Assembly (NCBI RefSeq): GCF_023276375.1
Contig: NZ_JALLPK010000003.1
Span: forward strand, 62,001-126,000
From: Halocatena marina
GTDB lineage: Archaea; Halobacteriota; Halobacteria; Halobacteriales; Haloarculaceae
Direction: 5' to 3'
DNA length: 64,000 bases
The translations under genes were made by a program, and so were the position numbers. Positions 20,641 to 31,066 of this stretch are shown piece by piece. The first letter of the stretch is position 1. Every line of letters starts with the position of its first letter. A model generated the notes under the pieces. It worked only from the letters and a program-made list of their open reading frames with translations, was not told where the DNA came from and made no database searches.

Positions 20641-21069
20641 CTAGTCAGTGAGGTATTCTCGGAGAAGCGTTCGATGACATCGTTTCTGAGTGGTGTTCTC
20701 GAAACAGACTAGGATGAGATGCTCCTCGTTACGAAGTCGATCGGTGAGTTCAGCGACTGCGTCTTGAGCATCCGCAGTTTCGGTGAGATGTGATCGGTAC
20801 CGGTCCTCGAATTCGACCTCGTCCCAGGCAGCATTATGGGCCCCTTCGTCACATAGTCCTTGCATCTTGAAATCCTCGTGACGCTGTTTGAACTCATCGA
20901 GAAGATCTGGCGGGGGGCCAAGTGCGGGGTAGTTCTCGTCGATCGTTGTTCTGAACCAGCCGGTTGGCCGTCGAACTACCCCCACGAGCGTGGCCTCCGT
21001 GGGAATGTCTACGAGATCGTGCTGCAACGCTGCGACGTACGTATCCTCGAGGAGGTCGGTCGTGGTCAT
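20641..21069 (-). CDS. DUF488 family protein
   Basis: A 142-residue intact protein with the C-terminal signature LVCFENTTQKRCHRTLLREYL typical of DUF488, where the C-F-E and CHR-x-L positions are conserved. The family is small, cytoplasmic and uncharacterised, with a suggested nucleic-acid or thiol-related role. Its end abuts the protoglobin remnant, so the duplicated module may have inserted just downstream of it. Confidence 0.75.
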   Translation of the reverse strand: MTTTDLLEDTYVAALQHDLVDIPTEATLVGVVRRPTGWFRTTIDENYPALGPPPDLLDEFKQRHEDFKMQGLCDEGAHNAAWDEVEFEDRYRSHLTETADAQDAVAELTDRLRNEEHLILVCFENTTQKRCHRTLLREYLTD

Positions 21070-21357
21070 GATCTCTGTCTTGGCCGTTCGACGCCCAGAG
21101 TAGTCAATCCCCCGGTGGACGCCTGTGCTTCAATCTAGTGGGGCTTCTGTGATAAGACGAGAGTCGAGGATACGATCGGCCTATGCTGTCGAGGCCGTTC
21201 AACAGCCAGGATGACCGACATCGACTATACCAGCGGATTGATGCACTGCTGTCAGAGTGCAAGCCAAATAGAAATTACTCGTCCAGCAGGTGTCACATTG
21301 AGAACTGTTCCTCGATATCGAAAATCTTAGTCCGATTTGTGAGCAAAAAATAAGGGA

Positions 21358-21679
21358 ATGTCGTGGCTCGTTCTCTTCGTCGCTGGTCTGTTCGAGATAG
21401 CTTGGTCGGTCGTCTTGGAATATTCTGACGGTCTCTCAAAACCGATCCTGACAGTGGGCACAGTCATCGCGCTCGTCATCAGTATGGTGTTACTCACCAA
21501 AGTGATACAAGACCTGCCGATCGGGACCGCGTATGCTGTCTGGACGGAGATCGGCACTGTCAGAACCGCTTCGCTCGGTATCGTCCTATTCGACGAACCT
21601 GCGACGAGTGTCCGCCTCCTCCTCATCCGTAATCGTCTTCGGAATCATCGGCCTCCAACTCGTCTCTGGAGGGCACTAA
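21358..21679 (+). pseudogene. SMR-family small multidrug transporter, frameshifted
   Basis: Four-helix EmrE/SugE-type transporter: starts MSWLVLFVAGLFEIAWSVVLEYSDG with the essential membrane Glu (E13 in FEIAW) and YAVWTEIGTV. The frame shifts in a CTC/CTC-rich stretch near 21625. The correct C-terminus FGIIGLQLVSGGH with stop at 21679 lies in another frame. In the shifted frame the ORF runs on to 21741 with a non-membrane tail. Either a fresh pseudogene or a sequencing error in a repeat. A more decayed paralogue lies at 52433-52754; SMR subunits often act in pairs. Confidence 0.8.
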
Positions 21680-21860
21680 CAACACGGCTCAAGTGTGTCA
21701 TAAACTCTCCGCAGGGAGTGATTTCATCCACGTTCCGGTGAACCGCCCTCTCAGTAGATCTGAGTAAAGACCGACCGATAATCATAATATTTAATATGTT
21801 AGTAGATTGTATCAATATAAATTCCAGATAACGACAGTGAGTTTCGAAAACCGCCTCGAT

Positions 21861-22823
21861 TCAACAGAGACAGAACGTCGACTCTTCGAGTCCTTCGTAC
21901 AGTCCGCCGGAGAGATACTTGAGCCCGGTATCGCAGGCGACTGTAACGACAGTGGCATCTGGATCACGATTGGCGGCGATTTGCTGGGCAGCTGTAACGT
22001 TCATCCCAGTACTCGTTCCAACGAGTATTCCCTCTTCCTGCGCTATCTCGCGGACACACTTGATGCCGTCCTCATTCGGGATTGTGTACACCCGATCGTA
22101 GGCGTCGTCGTCAACCAGCGGTGGTGACCCGACAATTGCCGTCCCCTGTACACTGTGTTCACCAGTCGTTCCCTCTGTGAGGACTGGAGACTCCGCAGGC
22201 TCGACGACGGAGATTCGAACATTGGCATCGGCGCCACGAAGTGCTCGCGCAGTACCCATCGCACAACCACCAGTACCGACGATCATAACGAACTCATCGA
22301 CATCGTGCCGCTGATTGAGAATCTCGTTCCCGAATGCCTCGTACCCGTCGAGCTGGTCATGGTTCTCGAACTGGTTAGTGAAGTAAGCGCCAGTCTGGTC
22401 ACGGACCCTCAGTGCTTCTTCACGGAGGTCGTCGAACAGTCCATCGTGTGCGGTTCCATCGGGTGTTTCGACGAGGTTGACCTGTGCTCCAAGCGCGCGC
22501 ATCGAGGCAATCTTCTCGTCTGCGACGCAGTCTGCTGTGACGACGTGAAACGGATGTCCGAGAACGGCACAGACGAATGCGAGACTCGTACCGGTGCTTC
22601 CACCGGTGAACTCAACGACGGGATCACCTGGCTCAATGTCTCCCCGCTTCCGGGCAGCCTTGACTATGGCAAGTGCCATCCGGTCTTTGAGACTTCCCGT
22701 AGGATTGGCTCCCTCCCATTTCACCGAAATCGATGCCCCTTCTTTGGGACGAAGTGATGGAAGATCAACCATCGGTGTTTCACCGATTGCCTCTAACGTG
22801 CTCAGATAGTTTCGAGAGCCCAT
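21861..22823 (-). CDS. Cysteine synthase/cystathionine beta-synthase-family PLP enzyme
   Basis: A 320-residue intact fold-type II PLP enzyme. K46 in NPTGSLKDRMA binds PLP and TGGSTGTSLA (about 74-83) holds the phosphate. GTGGCAMGTARAL and the C-terminal VTVACDTGLKYLS are as in CysK/CysM. It likely makes cysteine from O-acetylserine or O-phosphoserine with sulfide, or acts as a related beta-replacing enzyme; the substrate is uncertain because no CysE is adjacent. The C-terminal end (STFCLC) has two unusual Cys residues. Confidence 0.85.
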   Translation of the reverse strand: MGSRNYLSTLEAIGETPMVDLPSLRPKEGASISVKWEGANPTGSLKDRMALAIVKAARKRGDIEPGDPVVEFTGGSTGTSLAFVCAVLGHPFHVVTADCVADEKIASMRALGAQVNLVETPDGTAHDGLFDDLREEALRVRDQTGAYFTNQFENHDQLDGYEAFGNEILNQRHDVDEFVMIVGTGGCAMGTARALRGADANVRISVVEPAESPVLTEGTTGEHSVQGTAIVGSPPLVDDDAYDRVYTIPNEDGIKCVREIAQEEGILVGTSTGMNVTAAQQIAANRDPDATVVTVACDTGLKYLSGGLYEGLEESTFCLC

Positions 22824-22996
22824 ACCGGGATAATTATTAGTCTAGGAGTTAGAGATACCGGTTAGATTGCTCTGTAACAGTTGGATTGGGCTTCGGTCAC
22901 TGCTTTCCCTATACTAATCATTCATTGGACGGCGCATAGCGGTGTGTGAATTCTTCTATAACACCTCACGGATCGGCAAATTGGCGTTCGGAGGAG

Positions 22997-23461
22997 TCAC
23001 CAGTCGAACTCCTGGTGAATCTGGCGGCCTTCATTGTTCAAAATGGGTCCGACAACGTCGCTGATGCCATCTAGGATATCCGCGGAACGGACCGTTGGCT
23101 CGTTTCCTGTGAACGCCGCGATTTCATCAGTTTCAACACTGTAGACGACGCGTCCGAACCCAACTGTCGTCATCCCGCCAGCACACATCGGGCAGGGTTC
23201 AGTGCTCGTATACATGACCATCGTAGACCGCTCATCGGCGTCGTATTCTCAGCACGCGCGGTACGCGAGATGGAGTTCGGGGTGGCGCCGGATATCGTCG
23301 TCCGTGATCTCGTGGTTCGAATCGCTCATGATGACTGTATCGTCGCGGACGAGCACGGAACCGAACGGTTCATCGCCACGAGCGGCAGCCTCACGCGCGA
23401 GCTCGAAGGTCTCGCGCATATGTGCGTCGCGACCAAACTCGTCAAATTTGGGAGTAGTCAC
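22997..23461 (-). pseudogene. Nucleoside deaminase (CDA/TadA/GuaD-like), one in-frame stop
   Basis: A zinc-dependent cytidine deaminase-like enzyme (guanine or cytosine deaminase type). The N-terminal half has EPFGSVLVRDD and the zinc-His motif as HPELHLA (His-x-Glu). The C-terminal half has TEPCPMCAGGM with both zinc Cys. A TGA (about 23249-23251) separates the halves in the same frame at a position where relatives have Arg, consistent with a CGA to TGA change. A second start at GTG/ATG 23221 would lack the catalytic His-Glu, so the product would be inactive. Confidence 0.8.
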
Positions 23462-23627
23462 AGTTGTATCGTAGTCTTTGCGGATAAAGTACTTGTTTGG
23501 AACGTCGAGTAGTGTATCGTTTGGTCGGCGACAAATCCTATCAGTTATCCTATCTTTCGGGGAGTGATGACGTTGGTTGTCGTAGCAGAAACGAAGTGTA
23601 TGGCTGCTCGCTGGCTACGCATCCTCG

Positions 23628-23960
23628 TCAGCGATGATTCCAGAAATCGTGCATCGTGGGTGTGATACCGAAGAACAACACAACGATTACCGTGGCTGTG
23701 AGGCACGGCGCGCACCAGAGCATAACCCCAACACTACCAAGTAATAACATCCCACTCGCCGCCGGGACGAGAATATCAGAAAGCGGTACGTCCTTCGCGT
23801 CGGCATATTCGATGCGACCGTCTAGTTCGCGAAGATTCTCGGTTGTTGTATAGGTGAGGACGCCTCTGTACAGAAACCGCCGAGTCGTGACGGAGCCATC
23901 AGTGGGCTCCGTTCGCGATCGACGTCGACCGATTGTACGTTGTCCAACGTGTCTACTCAT
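23628..23960 (-). CDS. DoxX-like membrane protein, probably truncated
   Basis: Up to 110 residues, with homology starting about residue 28: LYRGVLTYTTTENLRELDGRIEYADAKDVPLSD, then two hydrophobic helices and GITPTMHDFWNH. This is the haloarchaeal DoxX pattern (four-helix membrane proteins tied to redox or sulfur metabolism), but the stop comes right after the conserved HDFW, so the last helix is missing. The preceding Arg-rich N-terminus looks foreign. The 3' end coincides with a short repeat also seen at 18440-18478, suggesting a recombination point. Confidence 0.6.
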   Translation of the reverse strand: MSRHVGQRTIGRRRSRTEPTDGSVTTRRFLYRGVLTYTTTENLRELDGRIEYADAKDVPLSDILVPAASGMLLLGSVGVMLWCAPCLTATVIVVLFFGITPTMHDFWNHR

Positions 23961-24305
23961 TATCGAATGAGGTTAAGGATTAGATGATGTTGTCTCACAT
24001 CCCTAGCTTGGAACCTCTCGACAAGAACTGTTCGAAGCAGCATGGTCCCTGATTGCCTGGATATCGGTGGCAACGACGAACATATCCTGCCAATGAAGAT
24101 CGAGTCTGGTGTTCTCAAGGTATCTGTTTCCAGTAGCGGTCCCCAAGCCTCCCATTGAATCATTGTTGAAATTGTTCGCAGGATCAGTTTGATCCCTCAC
24201 CCTCCGATAATTGACTCTCTGAGATTCTGTAGTCCTGATAAGGAGTGGTTAAGTATCTGTAGTTCAGATCTACCTACTGAGGAATGATTTCAAGTGGCGG
24301 ATAGA
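23961..24305. promoter_or_regulatory. Intergenic region upstream of the quinone oxidoreductase
   Basis: No gene that I can support; a 65-codon minus-strand frame (24003-24200) has no recognisable features. The T/A-rich stretch just before 24270 may hold the promoter of the downstream gene. Confidence 0.3.
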
Positions 24306-25247
24306 ATGAAGGCTATTCGTATGCACGAATTCGGTTCACCGGATGTCCTCAGGTACGAGGATGCGCCCCGTCCGGAGCCTCTCGATGATGAAGTTCTTGT
24401 TCGGGTTCACGCAGCGGGCATCAATCCAGTCGACTGGCGGATTCGTCAGGGAATGCCGATGGTGTCGATGCTACCCGAGAATCCGTTTCCGCTCATTCTC
24501 GGTATGGACGTTTCGGGCGTCGTCGAGCAAGTCGGCGTGTCAGTCACTGGATTTGAGAGCGGTGATGCAGTGTTCGGTGTCAATGGCTTCCCGGAGTTAG
24601 GCTCCTATGCGGAGTATTCAGCAACATCTACTGAGCAACTAGCTCCGAAGCCCGAATCGCTTGACCATGGGGAGGCAGCTGGCGTGCCGGTCGTCACGCA
24701 GACCGCCTGGCAAGCGTTATTCGAGTATGCTGATTGCACGGCCGACCAGCGGGTCTTAATCCACGGAGCAGCCGGTGGTGTCGGACACATGGCAGTCCAG
24801 TTGGCGAAATGGAAGGGGGCAGATGTAATCGCCACGGCATCGGGGTACAGCGAAGAATATCTCCGAAATCTAGGAGTCGACGAGTTCGTGAACTATCGCG
24901 AAGAGCGCTTCGAAGCAGTGATTGACGACGTCGATATCGTGGTAGATACAATCGGGGGTGAAACCCAAGAGCGTTCAGTCGATGTGCTCACTGAGAACGG
25001 AGTTCTCGTTTCGGTCGTCGGACAACCATCCGGAGCGCTCGCCGGCGAACACGATATCGATGTGGCGGTGGTAAGTGGACGTTCGAATACGCCGTCGCTC
25101 CTAACCACGATTAGCGAACTGATTGACGCTGGGGAAGTGCGCCCCACGATCAGTGCTGAAATCCCGCTCGAAAATACATCTCGCGCACACGAAGTGGGTG
25201 AAACAGAGCACGTACAGGGGAAACTCGTTCTCAGAGTGGTATCCTAA
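24306..25247 (+). CDS. Medium-chain NADP-dependent quinone oxidoreductase
   Basis: A 313-residue zinc-free alcohol dehydrogenase/quinone oxidoreductase of the MDR superfamily. Visible are VRVHAAGINPVDWRIRQG (substrate domain), the VSGVVEQVG strand and the NADP-binding HGAAGGVGHMAVQLAKWKGA. It likely reduces quinones or alpha,beta-unsaturated carbonyls with NADPH as a detoxification step. The ATG at 24306 is chosen (MKAIRMHEFG is the normal family start) over the upstream GTG at 24294. It stands alone. Confidence 0.88.
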   Translation: MKAIRMHEFGSPDVLRYEDAPRPEPLDDEVLVRVHAAGINPVDWRIRQGMPMVSMLPENPFPLILGMDVSGVVEQVGVSVTGFESGDAVFGVNGFPELGSYAEYSATSTEQLAPKPESLDHGEAAGVPVVTQTAWQALFEYADCTADQRVLIHGAAGGVGHMAVQLAKWKGADVIATASGYSEEYLRNLGVDEFVNYREERFEAVIDDVDIVVDTIGGETQERSVDVLTENGVLVSVVGQPSGALAGEHDIDVAVVSGRSNTPSLLTTISELIDAGEVRPTISAEIPLENTSRAHEVGETEHVQGKLVLRVVS

Positions 25248-25620
25248 CAGCTCAACTTCGGACGCCCACGTAAGCCAACTCGACGGGCTGGAGTTGGTTG
25301 GAAATCGGCATTTAAGGTGTACAGATAGTGTTCACGATCTCGGTCTCAGCCGTAGCCTATCGACGATACTCGTCTCGTTGGATCAAGACGAGACAGACGC
25401 CAGAGTTCCCTGCTAGTCGTGAATCATGTGGTGAGATTCGACGCATCGGAGTACAGTGAGATAAAATCGGCAGTCAAAGCCGGTGTGATCTGCTTCCCTT
25501 CTGAATCCAGTGAACCATTAAGTAAATTGTGAAATCTTCCCCCCGATACTGATTCAGTGCGACCACCATCCTGTAGCGGATGACTTACAGGGTGCAATCA
25601 CCGAGAGACTAGTAGAGCGA
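25248..25620. other. Intergenic region
   Basis: No supported gene; short frames on the plus strand (around 25425-25530) do not match a known family. The segment just before 25621 lacks a clear Shine-Dalgarno sequence, as is usual for leaderless haloarchaeal mRNAs. Confidence 0.3.
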
Positions 25621-26787
25621 ATGGAATGGATACGGAAGCTCCGGAACTCGCCGGCAGCAGCGGTGATCTTTGCGAGTACACTCGTGGCTGTCATGGGTGT
25701 CTCACTCATCAGTCCTGCACTCCCGGCGGTGCAGGAGGCGTGGAGCATTTCGGAGGCACAGGCCAGTCTCTTGCTATCGGTGTTTACACTGCCTGGGATC
25801 GTTTTCACACTCCCGATTGGGCTGCTGACCGACCGAATCGGTCGAAAACCGATTTTGATCCCGGCGCTCATTGTCTTCGGACTCAGTGGAGGTGGCATCA
25901 TATTCATCTCTGATTTCACCCTGATTCTCGCACTGCGAGCGATTCAGGGAGCGGCGAGTAGTGCGATCACGATGCTCACGGTTACGCTCCTCGGGGATCT
26001 CTTCACCGGTGAGCAACGGCGGATGTTGATCGGAACCAACGCGGCGATTCTCGCGGTAGGTGCTGCCGGATATCCGCTACTCGGCGGTGTGCTCGCTACA
26101 CTCGCATGGTCGGCTCCCTTCGCGTGTTTTCTCCTCGCGCTGCTCGTCGCTGTACTCGGCATAGCCTTGCTCGAGGAACCACAAAGGGACGAGAACAACT
26201 CGAATTCGAGTATCCGTGAGTTCCTCACTGGACCCACCCCGATGACTCCCTTCGTGGTGCTCTATCTCGCAATCTTCGGTATATTCATCATCCTCTATGG
26301 TGCGCAACTCACCGCCGTTCCGTTCTTGCTCGCCAACGAATATCACCTCTCTTCAGCGGGTATCGGTCTGCTCGTGGGATTACCCGCGGTTACGATGGGA
26401 GTGACTGCGATGCAGGGTGATCGCGTGCTTCGATCGTTCACGAGTTTCCAATCGATCGCGCTCGGATTCGTGAGTTACGGGATCGGACTCGTCGCCGTCG
26501 CCATCGCGGACTCTATCTATATTGTCGCTGGCGCACTCTTACTATTCGGCCTTGGTCAGGGCCTCGCAGAACCGATTACGGATACTGCACTCAACGAACG
26601 AGCACCAGACGAGTTTCGCGGGAGTATCATGAGCATCCGGACGAGCGTTCTCAGACTCGGCACGACGATCGGCCCGCCGCTCAGTGTCGGGGCTGCAACG
26701 GTGTTCGGATACCAACGAACACTGTTGGTATCTGGTACCGGTGTTTTCATCATTGGAATGACTTGGTTCACCGTCAGGAGTTTATAA
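25621..26787 (+). CDS. MFS transporter (12-helix exporter)
   Basis: A 388-residue intact major facilitator with about 12 helices. Motif A is GLLTDRIGRKP after helix 2, and PALPAVQEAW follows helix 1. It resembles DHA1-type drug or metabolite exporters (Bcr/CflA-like). The substrate is unknown. Its 3' end (about 26490 onward) is duplicated in inverted orientation at 880-1190. Convergent with hemD. Confidence 0.85.
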   Translation: MEWIRKLRNSPAAAVIFASTLVAVMGVSLISPALPAVQEAWSISEAQASLLLSVFTLPGIVFTLPIGLLTDRIGRKPILIPALIVFGLSGGGIIFISDFTLILALRAIQGAASSAITMLTVTLLGDLFTGEQRRMLIGTNAAILAVGAAGYPLLGGVLATLAWSAPFACFLLALLVAVLGIALLEEPQRDENNSNSSIREFLTGPTPMTPFVVLYLAIFGIFIILYGAQLTAVPFLLANEYHLSSAGIGLLVGLPAVTMGVTAMQGDRVLRSFTSFQSIALGFVSYGIGLVAVAIADSIYIVAGALLLFGLGQGLAEPITDTALNERAPDEFRGSIMSIRTSVLRLGTTIGPPLSVGAATVFGYQRTLLVSGTGVFIIGMTWFTVRSL

Positions 26788-26823
26788 TATCTCGTCCCCT
26801 GGATCCTTAGAGACGAAGCGAAG

Positions 26824-27559
26824 TTACTGCTGTATCTCTCGAATGTGGTTCACTGTATCCTCGGCCAGCCGCCTAAAATCTGCTCTGGCTGGTATAATGT
26901 CTACAGAACCTCCGTGTCTGCGGACAGCACGCTCTGTCTGCCCCAATTGCACCAATAACCGTCTCCTCTGGCTCGGATTGCAGCGGGGAGAGAGCGTCAC
27001 GTTCGGTAGCGATCTCAAAAAAATGCTCGACCGTCTTCGGTGACGTGAACAGTATGCCGTCTAATTCACTGTCTACGGCGAGTTTAACTGACTGGCTGGC
27101 AGTATCTGGTCGTTTCAAGCGATATAGATGCGTTTCATGAACAGATGCACCAGCTTCTTCTGGCCCCCGAATCAGTACATCACTTCCGTGTGCACTGCGA
27201 GCAATCTCCACCGTATTTCCTTCAACTTCGTCTGCCAACTCTTCGACGAGTCCAGTGGAAGTAAATGTCGAAGGAATCACGTCGACTGAATAGCCGCAAT
27301 TTCGTAAGACAGTTGCTGTCTGGCGACCTACTGCACATACTGTCGTCCCATCTTGATACCATCCCTGCTCCTCAGCGAGTTCAACCCCGGTCGGACTAGT
27401 GAAGATGCAACATTCTACCTGCTGTGGAGCCTGCCCTGTTGGAGAAATGGACAACATTGGATCTGCGATTGGCGACATTTCCAGTGATCGAAGATAGCAG
27501 ACGGCTTCGTCGATCCGCGTGTCGTCAGGGCGGAGGACAGCCACCTTCGGCTTAGGCAT
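26824..27559 (-). pseudogene. hemD: Uroporphyrinogen-III synthase, frameshifted near the end
   Basis: HemD cyclises hydroxymethylbilane to uroporphyrinogen III. The frame from 27559 reads MPKPKVAVLRPDD, then IFTSPTGVELAEEQGW, AVGRQTATVLRNCGYSVDV, DVLIRGPEEAGASVHETHLYRL and ILFTSPKTVEHFFE as in archaeal HemD. It then shifts near 26940; the correct end (QTERAVRRHGGSVDI, stop at 26824) is in another frame. Without the shift it would be a full ~245-residue protein. Its start overlaps the end of the truncated permease. If broken, a functional hemD must exist elsewhere. Confidence 0.8.
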
Positions 27560-29307
27560 AGTCGTCGCTGATGAACTGACGTCCTTGAGAGAGGGGTGTC
27601 TGTCGTGGTACAGTGATGACGTTCATCACGAGGATTTCACCACTACGATCCTCCACGATATCGACTGCGGTTCGCATAAGCTGGGACACATTTTCGGGAT
27701 TCGCGATAGGGACAACGAGCTGTTGGTCCGCATTCGACGGTGCCTGTTCGGCAACGACCGTCGGTGTCTCCTCTTCAAGCTGCACGGTTTCCTGTTGTTT
27801 CGAGTAGCCGTAGTAGACCACTATTCCGAGTGCCATCCAGACGACCGTTACGACAAGCGCGTACAGTCCCTCATTCCCTGAACCAGGAGGAGTGAGGCCG
27901 ACCGCTTCCAAACCGAGGACATACACGAGAAACGGCATGAGGGAAACGAGGAGGATCATCCCGATTAGCGGCGGCCACGGCATATACGGAATCTCGAAGG
28001 TTTGCGGCAGGTTTGGATGGGTATGGCGAATCTTGATCACCGTCCAGTTGACTTGCAAGAACAACAGAATGAACATGATATCGGCTGCCACGGCGACGCT
28101 TTCGATCGGTAACAGGACGGCCATCGCAATGATGAGAATCGTTGAGAACAGGAGTGCATAGTATGGCGTCTTCTTCTCAGAATGAATAGAATCGAAATTG
28201 TCGGGAAGCGCACGGTCACGCCCCATTGCGAATGAAACACGGCTCGATGAGTACACCGTGGCATTGAGTGCGCTCGTGGTTGCGGACATCCTGCGATTAT
28301 GAGGAGTGGAACGCCGTAGGGCAAGAATTGGCCAGCTGCCCGAATGAGCCCGAGCTCACCGAGCTCGCCGAGGAGTTGCCAGACGAATATCTTATTCGGT
28401 GGCTGGTTGATACCTGCAATCCAGAGGACCTGTGATGTCACATCAGCGCCATCAATAGCGGCGAATGCGACAAACACGTAGATAGGAATGACAATTATGA
28501 GCAAATAGAATACCGCCTTTGGGATTGTTTCGCCAGGGTTGACGACCTCTTCGCCGGACTGAACGATAATCTCGTAGCCCTCGAATGCGATTATCGTAAA
28601 GCCCATCGCGCCGAGTATGTCGATAATTCCCTCCGGTGCGAATCCAGGGCGGTCGAGGAATATCGCCGGCCAGTTAGGCTGCTGGACCGTCGTTAACGCA
28701 CCGAAGATATCGAAGAGACCGAGAATTATGAGTTTGATCGACGTGACGGCGATGGCTACCTTCCCCGTCTCTTCTGCGCCTCGAAAGTGGATATAGCTGA
28801 ACGCGAAGATGATTATGACAGCAACCGCATTCTAAATCATGTGCCGCGTGATGAACCCGTAGAGCACGAAGTCGTGTGCAAACTGCTCGGGGAACACTAC
28901 CAAGACAAAAAATTCAATGAAGAAGACACCGAAGGTCACGGCGTACAGTGAAGCAGCAACGGCATGCGCGAACCAACTCAACCATCCGGCGTAGAAGCCG
29001 TTCGGATTGACCAGCGCTTCTTTCACCCAGAGATACCCGCCCCCTGCTTCGGGGAACGCTGCCCCGAGTTCGGCGTAGGAGATGGCAATGAAGGTCGCGA
29101 CAATCCCGTTGAGAACGAACGCGAGGAGGAGTGCAGGACCGGCCAGTCCAACTGCAAACCCGGTCAGCGCGAATACTCCTGCGCCAATCATTGCCCCGAC
29201 GCTGATGAAGTGATATCGGCTAGACTCAAATCCTGGGAGAGTTCTGTTTCGACCTCTCCGGTCTGGTCAGCTTGATCGGTTTCCGTTTCCGATGGATTAT
29301 CAGACAT
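27552..29307 (-). pseudogene. Amino-acid permease-UspA fusion, multiply broken
   Basis: An APC-superfamily amino-acid transporter of the haloarchaeal type with a C-terminal universal-stress domain. Start MSDNPSETETDQADQTGEV at 29307. A one-base loss near 29207 shifts the frame (TSSASGQ instead of TFISVGAMIGAGVFALTG). A TAG near 28832 stops it, and another indel near 28288 divides ALNATVYSSSRVSFAMGRDRALP from the upstream frame. The UspA domain ends after only ~40 residues (QGRQFISDDYA) where hemD begins. Four lesions make it a clear pseudogene. Confidence 0.85.
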
Positions 29308-29354
29308 AGTGTCGATATGTCTCAAACGTACCGTTGGTCTTCTTCATCTCTGCG

Positions 29355-29762
29355 CTACGGCCCACCTAGGCCAGCGAGACATGCTTGGACCGGCCCGAAA
29401 GTGACCCGCATCGTGGCTGCCCCGAATCCGAATCCGATTAAACTCAGCAATATGACAATCTCCGCATTTGCATCCTTCACATCAACAAGTAAAGTGAGTA
29501 GTGTGAGCGACCCCGACATCAAACATATGAACGCTCCCGCCAGGAAACTCGATATGATAAAGAAGGGATCGGTAAAGCCCATCACTGCGAATTCAGGTTC
29601 GTAGATGCCAACCACGTTGAGTGTAAATCCGATGAACAGATATCCGAATAACCAAACTACGACAGCGACGGTGCCGAGTGATGACAGTCGGAATACTCGG
29701 AATAATCCTCGCTCAAGCGGGGTGGATGGCTGCCGGGTTCGCCTGAACGGAGGATGGTTCAT
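29355..29762 (-). CDS. Three-helix membrane protein linked to gdh
   Basis: A 135-residue protein with an Arg/Pro-rich cytoplasmic N-terminus ([20 protein letters not shown]) and about three membrane helices (WLFGYLFIGFTL; FIISSFLAGAFICLMSGSLT; IVILLSLIGFGFGAAT). It follows the gdh stop by three bases, in the same operon. A paralogue in the same position after a gdh fragment lies at 13798-14181. No known domain; it could anchor or modulate GDH, or be a small carrier subunit. Confidence 0.7.
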   Translation of the reverse strand: MNHPPFRRTRQPSTPLERGLFRVFRLSSLGTVAVVVWLFGYLFIGFTLNVVGIYEPEFAVMGFTDPFFIISSFLAGAFICLMSGSLTLLTLLVDVKDANAEIVILLSLIGFGFGAATMRVTFGPVQACLAGLGGP

Positions 29763-29765
29763 CTG

Positions 29766-31064
29766 TTAGGGCCACAACCCCCGCGCCTCGTGAGCTTCGG
29801 CAATCCGTGAGAGTGCAACGATATACGCCGCATCACGCCATGTGATGTCACGCCGTTCAAACTCTGATCGAACCGCATCCCATGCGGCCTGCATCTCCAC
29901 TTCGAGTTCGTCGTTCACCCGTTCGAGCGACCACGCCCGACGATTAATGTCCTGAAGCCATTCGAAGTAGCTCACCGTGACACCACCAGCGTTGGCAAGA
30001 ATATCGGGAATCACTGTGATATCTCGCTCGGCGAGGATTGAATCAGCCGTGGATGTCGTCGGGCCGTTCGCACCTTCGACGACGAAATCTGCCGCGATTG
30101 CCTCCGCATTCTCCTTTGTAATCACGTTCCCAAGAGCGGCTGGAATGAGAACGTCAACGTCGAGCGTGAGCAGCTCATCGTTTGGAATGACATTGTTGGC
30201 GTACTTCGTAACGGCTTCCGGCTCTTCGTCGTGCGAGGGGACTGCGGCTGTATCGATACCCGCTGGATCGTACATGGCTCCATTCACGTCGCTGATCGCG
30301 ACGACTGTCGCTCCCCACTCGTCGAGTAGACGGGCAGCATTCGCACCAACGCTCCCGTAGCCCTGGATTGCGACCGTCGTCTTCTCGAGTTGGCGGTCAT
30401 AGTACTCACAGACGAGCCGCGTGACGATCGCAACGCTCCGTCCAGGTGCTTCTTCACGGCCTTCACTGCCACCGACCGCCGGCGGCTTCCCAGTAACAAC
30501 GCCTGGTGTTGTTTCGTCTTCCTGCATACTGTAGGCGTCCATGATCCATGCCATTGTCTGGGCATCTGTTCCCATATCTGGTGCCGGGACATCCCGATTC
30601 GGACCGATGACACTGCGAATCTCCTCTGTAAACCGGCGAGTGAGTCGCTCCTTTTCTCCGGCACTCAGCTTCTTCGGGTTGACGACAACGCCACCTTTCG
30701 CTCCACCGAACGGGAGATCCATGACGGCACATTTCCACGTCATCCACATCGCAAGGCCCACACATTCATCGTGAGTCACATCGGGATGGTATCTGAGTCC
30801 GCCTTTGTAGGGACCGCGCACGCTGTCATGTTGGGCACGATACCCGATGAAGACATCAACAGCGCCATCATCTCGTTCGATAGGAACAGTGACTTCGTGA
30901 ATTTTCGCGGGATATTTGAGCCGTTCGACGATATTCGAATCGATATCGAGTTGACTGGCTGCATGAGTGAGCTGGCGACGAGCTGTTTCAAGTGCTGATT
31001 CGAACTCGGATGAGTCAGCTGAGCCCACGGCTGTCGTTGGGTTGTGCGGTGAGTTAGCAGTCAT
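29766..31064 (-). CDS. gdhB: Glutamate dehydrogenase
   Basis: A 432-residue intact hexameric-type Glu/Leu/Phe/Val dehydrogenase: interconverts glutamate with 2-oxoglutarate and ammonia. KGGLRYHP (87-94) binds substrate, K123 in PFGGAKGG is the catalytic lysine, [19 protein letters not shown] is the Rossmann NAD(P) motif and [16 protein letters not shown] the C-terminal substrate region. The symbol is a best guess, since haloarchaea have several gdh genes. It lies two bases after a zinc-ribbon gene and three bases before a membrane-protein gene: a three-gene operon. A C-terminal copy lies at 14185-14540. Confidence 0.93.
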   Translation of the reverse strand: MTANSPHNPTTAVGSADSSEFESALETARRQLTHAASQLDIDSNIVERLKYPAKIHEVTVPIERDDGAVDVFIGYRAQHDSVRGPYKGGLRYHPDVTHDECVGLAMWMTWKCAVMDLPFGGAKGGVVVNPKKLSAGEKERLTRRFTEEIRSVIGPNRDVPAPDMGTDAQTMAWIMDAYSMQEDETTPGVVTGKPPAVGGSEGREEAPGRSVAIVTRLVCEYYDRQLEKTTVAIQGYGSVGANAARLLDEWGATVVAISDVNGAMYDPAGIDTAAVPSHDEEPEAVTKYANNVIPNDELLTLDVDVLIPAALGNVITKENAEAIAADFVVEGANGPTTSTADSILAERDITVIPDILANAGGVTVSYFEWLQDINRRAWSLERVNDELEVEMQAAWDAVRSEFERRDITWRDAAYIVALSRIAEAHEARGLWP

Positions 31065-31066
31065 GG

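Noticed and set aside
22155-22757. 200-codon plus-strand ORF inside the cysteine-synthase-like gene
   Set aside because: Antisense shadow; the minus-strand enzyme has clear PLP motifs.
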